From contig JAIGNY010001253.1 in the NCBI GenBank assembly GCA_020152595.1, positions 37,501-101,500 of the forward strand: 64,000 bases of DNA. Reading direction: 5' to 3'. The position numbers and the translations under genes were made by a program. The notes under the pieces were generated by a model. It made no database searches. It saw only the letters and a list, made by a program, of their open reading frames with translations, and was not told the DNA's origin. The stretch is from Chiridota heheva (Eukaryota; Echinodermata; Holothuroidea; Apodida; Chiridotidae). Shown piece after piece: positions 56,057 through 64,000 of the stretch. How positions within the stretch are numbered: position 1 is the first letter of the stretch; the number at the start of each line of letters is the position of its first letter.

Positions 56057-57955
56057 GGTGGGACCCAAATATTGTAACTCTGGCTTTGTCATGGAGCTTT
56101 TGACCTTTCTGCCTATTTGAAATTAATCAATGAAAGGGATTAGGAGCAAGGATCAAGTGTAACTGCAATCACAAGAAGAGAATTTATTGTCCCCAAGGTG
56201 AAATAAAATGTGTGGAGAGAATAGTCAATCAGGATGAAGAACTTGCATCTAACTTTCCATGGTAGGTAAAAAGCAACTTTGCTGGAAGCCGAGGTAAGAC
56301 TTTCTTAAAATATTGTCTAACAAACTAATCCAGATAGGGATCGGCTCATAAGGAGCAAATTATTGTAACATGATAAAAGAGGAAATGAAGGGAGGATGGA
56401 GGAGGAGAAGGGGGAGGGGGGGAATCAGACCGAAACTCAAAAACAAAATATAGAAAACAAACATGGTTAAAAGTTGACAATGATTTTTTAATAGAGTAAC
56501 AAAACCGAACAAAAATCAGCCATAAAAGATACAAAGCTGACAATTCATTTCATTTTAGGTTATATGTGAAAAATTAATGTCACCTGTGGGATATGTTTAT
56601 CTGTCAGAGGGACATTTTACAAAAGAATGGGTTCTGCAGAAATTGCAACACTATTAAAGCTACAAATGAAAAAGCCACTAACAAGCAATTATCTCTTGAG
56701 AAAAATATTTGGTTTGAAATTTATACAGGTCAAAGAATTTTGATACCACAGAATGCACTCAACACAAAACTATACAAATGAGGGCATAACTAACTAATGA
56801 CAGAATAAAGATTAATATCCAATATTCCAATACTTACATTAAAATGTTTTTTGGCTAAAATGAGTTCGATGGAATAGAAAGATAAATACTTCAGTAAAAA
56901 AATTGTTGCAACATTCTTAGACAAACTGTCACTCAAAAATAATTTTTTATAATAATAGCAAATACCTCTTGAGGCATGCACTGTAACTTACAATATCCTG
57001 CAACTTAACACATCTAAACCCTACCAAAATAATTTTCCTGTAATCAAACACTTGATATCCCTGAGAAATGGTCATTTTCCTGTTTGAAGGGTCATATACA
57101 GCGTTCATTTACCAACAGTAAATGAATATACGAAAATAATCACTTACTGCTCTTGTCAGTAAAATTCAATCATCATTTATATGAATTTGTCAATGACCCA
57201 AGCAAATAGGAAAAATCTAACATTTCTCTTATCATTTAATGATGCAGGAAACATTTAAAATATTGAAATTCTTAAAAAAAAAAAAAAAACTGATTCCAGC
57301 CAAATATATTTTCAATCCTAAACAGGTAAAATGAACTATCCTAACAAGGTATAAAAACAAAACTCTTAAAGCAGCAATGAAAATCCTGATGTAAATCTTA
57401 TCTTATCGGTGTGCTTAATCAGCATTTGCATCGTAACATTAACATTGTGATTTTACTAGTTACTTCCTAACCACAATACAGGCCTAGCTACCCCGCTGCC
57501 TCAGAACTATGCTGCATTTTCTCTTATGATCAAAAAACCATTGGTCAAACATGCATTCCTCTAAAATAGTGTTGTTCTTCATTAAAAGCTTCTTTGAACT
57601 TTTTAATTCAAAGTAATGATGCAATCAAGAGGTCAAAGTTCACAAACAGGATGTAACAAGCGCATGAAAATATGAACTACATCATTTACCCACAATTCCA
57701 CTGGATATTTCTTAAGCTTCTGCCAATTTGTCCAAACCTGTGTTTCAAGCAAATTTCAGGGACACCTGGACAAATTATGTCTGTCCGATTCAAGGGAGTG
57801 TTAAAAGATTTTTGTTGACTGCATTCTGGCAGAGGTGACACCCTAATTTGGATAACTTGAGGCGATGGGTAATTCAATTACTAAGCACATCCACTTCGGG
57901 TCCTCCCACTCCAGATATATATATATATACACGTTGTTTACGAATTTTCATTCCC
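56057..57955 (-). other. Spacer and probable 3' untranslated region of DAZAP1-like gene
   Basis: No coding sequence was recognised. The segment just below 57956 should be the 3' UTR of the downstream-reading DAZAP1-like gene and includes a TA repeat at 57915-57928. A minus-strand AATAAA lies near 56170, but the real polyadenylation site cannot be chosen by eye. Confidence 0.4.
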
Positions 57956-58125
57956 TCAACGTCTGTACGGATGAAACTGCTGGGTCTGTCCTGTCCGTTG
58001 GTAATTCCCTGCCATCGGTCCTCCAGCGCCATACATGTCTTGACTAGCATCAGGCTGCTGGCTGTAGTTACCAGCTGCTGCAGCACCACCATATCCCGAG
58101 TTTACATCCTGGGATCCATAGCCAC
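57956..58125 (-). CDS. DAZAP1: DAZAP1-like terminal coding exon
   Basis: 170 bp from a TATGAACAG acceptor to TGA at 57958-57956. It starts with two bases that complete a Gly codon from the previous exon. It encodes 55 residues rich in Gly, Tyr, Gln and Ala, ending QTQQFHPYRR, a PY-NLS-like basic tail. Confidence 0.75.
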
Positions 58126-61100
58126 CTGTTCATACAATGACAAAAAATTACATTTACTTTGTGGTAAAATAGACAACATATGCTTAAAGGATTAGTTCAG
58201 ATGTCACGTCAAGCACGACACATCTTATATGAAAAAGGGCTTCAAAAGAAACAAAACAGTGAAGAAAGCATTCAAAAATCTTATTTCGTTAAGATATCTT
58301 AAGTTTGATGTCATTTGTATAGAAAAGACTGAAATCAGCCTAGTTGTGATGTCACAGCCTCAGATTCCTGTCTTTATGTACTATATCATATTTTGTACAG
58401 AGATTTTGTAGCTTAAAACCATGGGATATGTCCAAAAGTAAATCTAGGAAGGGTACTTGTAATAGTAAATCTAGGAAGAGTACTTGTAATATACTACCTG
58501 AAGGAAAGATTGAGGATAAATATTTTAAAATGAACAAATTCATTAAAATGTCTTTGTTTGTTGGATGAGAGCTTAACAGCACCACGACAATGAGGTCAAA
58601 TGGTGCCTGAGAGGTTAGATCATTCTAGAGGTAGGAAGGAAAGGAAACAAGGGGAGAATGAGAGAAATACAAGAACAAAAAGTCAGCAAGCTGGGATTGA
58701 GAGAGGTGCATGAATAAAAAAAAAAAAAAGTAGAGAGAGGGGGTGGAAGAGAAGAGTTAAATAGGAAGGAGACAATTTTATCCAGAGGATTTTTCTGGAA
58801 GAACCAGCAATTGAGTTGTAGGAAGCTCTGGGAAGGTTGTACAGGGGGCAAGCAAGGAGAACGTGATCGACTGTTAGGGTGCAATGGCAATTGTTGCAGA
58901 GGGGTTGGGGGGAGCCAATAAGGTGGGAGTGAGTGAGGTGGGAGTGAGTGAGGTGGGAGTGAGTGAGGTGGGAGTGAGTGAGGTGAGGTGTGGGACCTGA
59001 GTGAGGTGGGAAGTGAGGTGGGACTGGTGGGAATAGTGAGGTGGGTGTGACCTATTCTAAGACGGGTAATATGAACGTTGTCGACACGAGAGAGCTTGTT
59101 GATGGTGGGTTTGATCGGAATGGTGGGCTGGATGACGTGGAGTTTGTTATCAATTTAGGAGTCCCATGGGGTTTGCCAGCGGTCACGAACAAGGGAAGCG
59201 ATAAGCAGTTTGATGTCAGAAAGGGTTTTGGGAAAAGGGGTATGGGGAGCTTAGGGGTAAGCTTAGCGGCTGCATCAGCCCTGTCATTGCCAGAGATGCC
59301 AACATGGCTGGGTATCCAGAAGAAAGAATACTTTTCCTGCAGAGGGTGGGCGAAAGGAGTTTCCGGAGGAGGAGGAGGAGGAGGAGGAGGAGGAGGAGGA
59401 GGTGGGATGTTAAGTTATCCCATTTAAGATTGAGTAAAGAACTAAGAACAGCTTTGGAGTAGGAGAAGATGGCAAAATGGCTGAGCGGAGAGTACTCAAT
59501 AAAGTTGAGGGCGAGGAGGATGGCCTTTGCCTCCGCTGAAAAGATGAACGAGTAGTTGGTAAGTCTGCTAATGAGGGTTATGTCTTGGATGATGGCAGCA
59601 GCAGCTGTCTGGTTGCCTTTCTTGGAGCCATCAGTATAGATGGAGATGTAGTTTTAAATATATCAACAATTGTTAAGAATGTGAGGATGAAGACACCAAC
59701 TTTCAATAGTAGACTTCCTACACCAGTCATTTCTACACATAAGACAAGAGCTTTGAACTCAAATATCTCCTTAACGGAATAAGATTTTGTTTCTTTGAAG
59801 TCCTTTTTCATATAAGATGGACATTGAATTAATCCTTTATTATATGGTTAACTGCAAGATACAAAACACTCAAAACCACTGATTTCTGAGTGTGAAAATC
59901 ACCAGTTACTTTCTGATTACCCTTTTCTGTTCAAAAATAGCTACAGTTGAACATAACCAAAACATCCAGGGTAAAGTGAGAAATAACTCATTGATTGAAA
60001 AACTGAAGGAACAATTTTTTACAAAGGTCCTTGTTTAACTTTAATTGGAAGGCAAACCAGAGTGACCATTGGGCATGTCTTTTGTGTCTCCAAAGGAGTT
60101 CAAACAATGTCATGCCTGGTTATTTCTTGTTAATACTAAAAATGGCCATCCACTCCAAATGTACATTTCTGGTAGTCTTGGGGCTCATAAATCATGCATT
60201 TTTACTATTTTTAAGTTTTAGGACAAAATGATGAAAATATGCTGATGTAATTCATAAGTTTCTCTCCCATGACATAAAATTTTGAAATAATACTTTATCA
60301 CCATTCTGTGCCCTTTAGTATCCTTCAACATACCAGTATTAAAAGTTCATAATCAATATGGGATATATTTCACAAGAGGACTTCAGACATCTCAGAAAGG
60401 AGGTTTCAAGGGAATTATTTCCAGTGACATAAAGTTGACTGTCCATTTGCACTTCTTTTTAAGAAATGCATCTTTCCCAATGCCTCAAACAATTGAACTC
60501 TCAAGGTTTACCTCTTTACTCTTGTGTTGGTATTTCAATGGGGATGGAGGCAACATCCTTCACTTAAAATTATTTATTAATATAAAACAAAAATTCCCTT
60601 CAAAATTCTTGTATTTTCAGGTATTAATATATAAATTTATGATGTGAGACCAAGCGATGCAGGCAGGCTGCTGAAATTTCGATGTATTTATCATGTTTCT
60701 CAATTCGCGACATCAACTTTATGAACGGAGACACAAAATTGGACAAACTATTTTTGGGTATTAGACATTCCCTCAACCAAAATCCAAGCGCATAAAACAT
60801 TCTCATTCTCTAGAATGTCTTGCTCAAGGACACAAGAGAGGGTTCTTGTCGTGCATCGAACTCGGCACCCTTGCAATATGAGTGTGACTCCCTACCACTG
60901 AGACATTGCACTTTCCATTAATACATCACACATATCATATATATAATAACTCCTCAATTTTTAACCAGACATAACTTTACAATTTTCAAAATTTCAAGGC
61001 TATCAAAAGGATTGAATACAATATCCACAAAGTAAGCTCGACTCCAAACAACAGTACTGTCTCGTGTTATTATTGCCCATCTACCTTTTATTGGCTAGAT

Positions 61101-62320
61101 AATTATAACAGGAATGGAAAGGGGGAGGGGCCACACGGATGCTGAGAGAAACCATATAATTTAGGTAAGACCAAAAAATTCAAACAGGCATAAACAAGAG
61201 ATGCCCCAAATATGTCATCCATCTGCCTAATTTGATGAGGTTGTCACATTTTGTACCAAAATTGCAGGAAAATTCAACTATTATATATAATATCAATACT
61301 GGGGCCTGTATTTCTTTGTTTCAAATAAAATATTTTCCACTAATCTGGAGTAGATATCATCGAGTGTATTTGGGCACAGCAAAATGACGTGCTTATGATG
61401 GGCGTAGTATACCTGACAAGTCTGCCCAATCAATGCACTCAATGAAAGAAGCTCTAATCCCGACAACTTTGTTTCACTTGGAAAGAACCCTAAACAAAGA
61501 AGGCACGTAACATTTGACTTCAATTTTCCCACAAATTCAACACAAGCAAACATGAAAATAAAATACACAAATTTGGTAAATGAAGAGAAATTCAATGAAG
61601 GGATAGTACATTGGAAAAATGAACATTGTATCCACAACAGAGGGTATCACATTAATGTCACAACTACATAGGGGAAGAAAATCTAACCTGCAACAATGTG
61701 AGAAAAAATATATAAAAATAAATATAAACCACTCCCACTCCATAGAAAATGTGTATGTACTTAAATATCATTAATTGCAGATAACTAGTGATGATATAAC
61801 TAGTGATGGAATAACTAGTGATGGAATAACTAGTGATGGAATAACTAGTGATGGAATAACTAGTGATGGAATAACTAGTGATGGAATAACTAGTGATGGT
61901 TTAACTAGTGATGGAATAGTCAAAAACAGTAATTAAAAGAGAGAAAATTTTACAATAGCTAGAGATTTAAAAAGCTTTGAAAAACCATGACTTAATTGAG
62001 CAGGAAGCTACCTCTTTTAGCTGACTTATGATAAATATGACTTAATTAATTAAATTCCGTTAAAAATAAGTGGTGTTAATTAATGCCGTATACCACACAT
62101 ACAAGAGAGTAAAATAAATATCTTAGCTTTAAGCCATGCCACTTTATCACAAACAAAAAAGAAACATTATAGACAACTTAAACATGAGCATTAGATACAA
62201 CACAGACTGTTTTTAACAAGAATTCTACATGATTACCAGGTCCATGTTGAGGCGGATATCCTCCACTGTTGAAATTACCCCTCTGTGGTCCATAGCCTGA
62301 TGCATTACCAGGGTAGCCAC
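57956..62320 (-). CDS. DAZAP1: DAZAP1-like RNA-binding protein, last two coding exons
   Basis: The C-terminal part of a glycine/tyrosine/glutamine-rich RNA-binding protein. Exon 62320-62237 (GGYPGNASGYGPQRGNFNSG...) and exon 58125-57956 (GYGSQDVNSGYGG, GNYSQQPDASQDMYG, ending TGQTQQFHPYRR-stop) join in phase through a split Gly codon. The terminal FHPYRR is the ending I recall for vertebrate DAZAP1, a two-RRM hnRNP that acts in splicing and translation (Drosophila relative Hrp48/hrp27C). The RRM-encoding exons should lie beyond 64 kb on this strand. Low-complexity exons alone would fit other hnRNP A/B proteins; the C-terminus is what favours DAZAP1. Confidence 0.65.
58186..58430 (+). mobile_element. 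Family B interspersed repeat copy
   Basis: AAAGGATTAGTTCAG, CATCTTATATGAAAAAGGGC, TTCAAAAGAAACAAAACAGT, GAAGAAAGCATTCAAAAATC and TGTGATGTCACAGCCTCAGA match the 11.4-kb copy in reverse. It lies 60 bp from the acceptor of the DAZAP1-like terminal exon. Confidence 0.65.
58552..59650 (-). mobile_element. RNase H-type LINE 3' fragment in DAZAP1-like intron
   Basis: Colinear with 28003-28990 of the full LINE: GTTTGTTGGATGAGAGCTTA tail, CAGCAATTGAGTTG, GGTAATATGAACGTTGTCGA, TTTGCCAGCGGTCACGAACA, and CAGCAGCAGCTGTCTGGTTG near the TDGS codons. Two internal expansions mark this copy: a GTGGGAGTGAGTGAG array at 58925-59040 and a GGA-triplet run at 59362-59403 within the RNase H region. Dead. Confidence 0.85.
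59655..59850 (-). mobile_element. Family B interspersed repeat copy
   Basis: AAGAATGTGAGGATGAAGAC, CATTTCTACACATAAGAC, ATATCTCCTTAACGGAATAA, TTTGTTTCTTTGAAGTCC and TCATATAAGATGGACATTGA follow the family pattern. It begins exactly where the neighbouring LINE fragment ends, so the LINE 5' truncation point lies inside or next to this repeat. Confidence 0.65.
59851..61779 (-). other. Part of DAZAP1-like intron
   Basis: AT-rich intron sequence with a SINE at 60.8-60.9 kb. A minus frame at 61293-61637 is open for 114 codons and contains GFFPSETKLSGLELLSLSAL between acceptor-like and donor-like sites, but has no recognised homology. Confidence 0.4.
60800..60911 (-). mobile_element. tRNA-derived SINE
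   Basis: The minus strand has an A box TCAGTGGTAGGG (60901-60890), a B box GAGTTCGATGC (60863-60853), then TTGTGTCCTTGAGCAAGACA at ~60836-60817, a motif I know from tRNA-derived SINEs of many animals. Its 3' end may run on to ~60720. The CTCATATTGCAAGG anticodon region is not a clean tRNA arm, so a functional tRNA is unlikely. Confidence 0.75.
61780..61917. repeat. 15-bp minisatellite with ACTAGT palindrome
   Basis: About nine copies of ATAACTAGTGATGGA. Each unit holds the palindrome ACTAGT. Copies are almost identical apart from the first and one GGTTT variant, so the array is young. It is intronic to the DAZAP1-like gene. Confidence 0.95.
62237..62320 (-). CDS. DAZAP1: DAZAP1-like penultimate coding exon seen
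   Basis: 84 bp between CACGGCAG acceptor and GACCTG|GTAATC donor. It enters with two bases and leaves with one, so the reading frame flows into the terminal exon. Because its length is a multiple of three and it starts in the same phase, it could be skipped without a frameshift. It encodes Gly/Pro/Asn-rich sequence with two GGYP motifs. Confidence 0.75.
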
Positions 62321-62360
62321 CTGCCGTGAAAACAAATCACCCCAAAAATAGAACCAAAAA

Positions 62361-62596
62361 CTACTTAATAGTAAGTTAGGTGACTTAAAGACTATTTAAT
62401 ATATACGGTCTTACTTTCAAGTCGACTTCTTTACTTAAGCAGTGTGTGTTGTATATAAAATGTGATAATTTACGTACTACTGAAAAATAAGTTAGGTGAC
62501 TTAAAGAATATTCAATACATCCAGTCTTAATTTAAGTTGACTTTTTAACTTAAGCAGTGTGCACTGTATATAAAATTCGATAATCTACATTCTAAA
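62361..62596. repeat. ~115-bp tandem duplication
   Basis: Two diverged copies with AAGTTAGGTGACTTAAAGA, GTCTTA, CTTAAGCAGTGTG and TGTATATAAAAT. They begin at about 62361 and 62476 and lie 40 bp upstream (in gene sense) of the acceptor of exon 62320-62237. Confidence 0.85.
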
Positions 62597-63302
62597 AGAA
62601 CAATAATGACAACTTAGATTAGACTTGACTTTCTATGCTTACCTGTAATAACCAAATACGGCACCCACTTACTGCTTGAAGCTATTCCATAAATTACTTT
62701 AAACACTGTAAACTACTTACATTCATGTAAGTTATTATCTAAGGCACTATAACTATAATCTTCTGAATAAAAAAAAAGAAGAAACCCAACTTTACATTAT
62801 CAATAACATACACATACCATTCAATCAATCTATTTTTACTTATGCTAATATGACAAGCTGTTTAGATCATTTAAATGAAAACTCAAGTTCTTCGGCTTTC
62901 TACGGCTGAGAGTGAAGTATTGATTAGTATACTGAACAGAAGGGGATAGTTAAAAATAACTTCTGAAGAAAACTTTTGCAGGAGCTCTTTAACGAGAAGA
63001 ACTCATTGCTGGAAAATAAAACAATTAGTCAAGTACTCAGACTTCGAAAAAACATTTTCAAGGTCATTTGCATTTTCATAGCAAAAATATTTTACAAGAA
63101 ACTTCCAGTAGACATGACTCTACTCTAGTAGACATAAACGACAGAAAGACATTCCGAAATCGCATGCACATGAAACAAACGTATTTCATAAGGAGGTGGT
63201 CTTCATCTACAATATTGTCATGCAAACAAAAAGATCAAAGCAGCACAGATTAACCTACAAATAAGGCCCCTTGATTGCAAAAAGAAGAACTCCCAAGAAG
63301 AA
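62597..63302 (-). other. DAZAP1-like intron, unique part
   Basis: AT-rich sequence with no exon recognised. It holds a back-to-back acceptor/donor sequence (ATTACAG|GTAAGC on the minus strand at 62642/62643). Confidence 0.4.
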
Positions 63303-64000
63303 CCCATGAAGGGTCCACCAAACCACCAGGGGTCCACCAACCCATCAAGGGTCCACCAATCCATCAAGGGTCCACCAAACCTTCAAGGGTCCACCAATCC
63401 ATCAAGGGTCCACCAATCCATCAAGGGTCCACCAATCCATCAAGGGTCCACCAATCCATCAAGGGTCCACCAACCCATCAAGGGTCCACCAACCCATCAA
63501 GGGTCCACCAATCCATCAATCCACCAACCCACCAAGGGTCCACCAACCCATCAAGGGTCCACCAATCCATCAAGGGTCCACCAATCCATCAAGGGTCCAC
63601 CAAACCACCAGGGGTCCACCAATCCATCAAGGGTCCACCAATCCATCAGGGGTCCACCAACCCATCAGGGGTCCACCAATCCATCAAGGGTCCACCAATC
63701 CATCAAGGGTCCACCAATCCATCAAGGGTCCACCAATCCATCAAGGGTCCACCAACCCATCAAGGGTCCACCAACCCATCAAGGGTCCACCAATCCATCA
63801 AGGGTCCACCAATCCATCAAGGGTCCACCAACCCATCAAGGGTCCACCAATCCATCAAGGGTCCACCAATCCATCAAGGGTCCACCAACCCATCAAGGGT
63901 CCACCAATCCATCAAGGGTCCACCAACCCATCAAGGGTCCACCAATCCATCAAGGGTCCACCAATCCATCAAGGGTCCACCAATCCATCAAGGGTCCACC
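63303..64000. repeat. 19-bp minisatellite, right-truncated by window
   Basis: About 36 copies of CCACCAATCCATCAAGGGT with AATCC/AACCC and AAGGG/GGGG variants. One 19-bp slip occurs near 63510-63535. Variant order is non-random, with short runs of AACCC units. It is presumably within an intron of the DAZAP1-like gene and continues beyond 64000. Confidence 0.95.

Noticed and set aside
61293-61637. Minus-strand frame with GFFPSETKLSGLELLSLSAL between splice-like sites, as a DAZAP1-like cassette exon
   Set aside because: If entered in the right phase, a 77-bp exon ending at CAG|GTATAC would leave in the wrong phase for the terminal exon, and the peptide is unlike the Gly-rich neighbours.
63303-64000. 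CRISPR-like array
   Set aside because: The 19-bp units are directly adjacent with no unique spacers, in eukaryotic intronic DNA.

Overview
The window looks like animal nuclear DNA, most likely from a marine invertebrate deuterostome such as an echinoderm; the species cannot be fixed from the sequence alone. The signs are GT-AG introns, visibly AT-rich intergenic DNA, several decayed LINE clades, short TIR elements, tRNA-derived SINEs and a heavy load of minisatellites. There are no bacterial operons, CRISPR arrays or intact long single-exon host genes.

Two host genes can be supported, both on the minus strand. (1) Methylmalonyl-CoA epimerase (MCEE) occupies about 53.0-41.9 kb. Four coding exons join in perfect phase into the first 131 residues, beginning with a mitochondrial-type leader. 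The last exon, expected to carry the third metal ligand, was not found. (2) A glycine-rich RNA-binding protein has its last two coding exons at 62.3 and 58.1 kb and ends in FHPYRR, the C-terminus I associate with DAZAP1. Its N-terminal RRM exons should lie beyond the right edge. The two genes are tandem, about 5 kb apart, and that gap is almost filled by two minisatellites.

Layout. 0-1.4 kb: 55-bp minisatellite. 1.4-20 kb: gene desert with a CR1/L2-like LINE remnant (6.9-8.1 kb), a small MITE, a three-copy ~300-bp repeat, an interspersed family called 'family B' here, a TIR element with a 5-bp target duplication, a long AT-rich 35-bp array and a ~130-bp tandem repeat. 20-27 kb: a piggyBac-like MITE and two copies of a ~0.6-kb TIR element ('family A'). 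27.3-34 kb: a nested structure in which one LINE's 3' end carries a 31-bp minisatellite that grew inside its CCHC codons, and a nearly complete 5.6-kb RNase H-bearing LINE then inserted into that minisatellite. 34-41.9 kb: tRNA-like sequence, a second piggyBac-like MITE, a family A copy split by a head-to-head LINE fragment, and more RNase H LINE debris. 41.9-53 kb: MCEE, with introns holding 63-bp, 20-bp and 24-bp arrays, a hAT-like element with perfect 8-bp duplications and another family A copy. 53.4-55.8 kb: 26-bp and 22-bp arrays. 57.9-64 kb: the DAZAP1-like 3' end, whose introns hold LINE, SINE and minisatellite sequence, the last of which (19-bp) runs off the window.

No new biological system could be demonstrated. 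The most unusual property is the number of unrelated minisatellites, several of which are free of stop codons over long stretches, and the clear order of nested insertions. Intervals not listed were read and hold only AT-rich sequence with no coding signal I could recognise.
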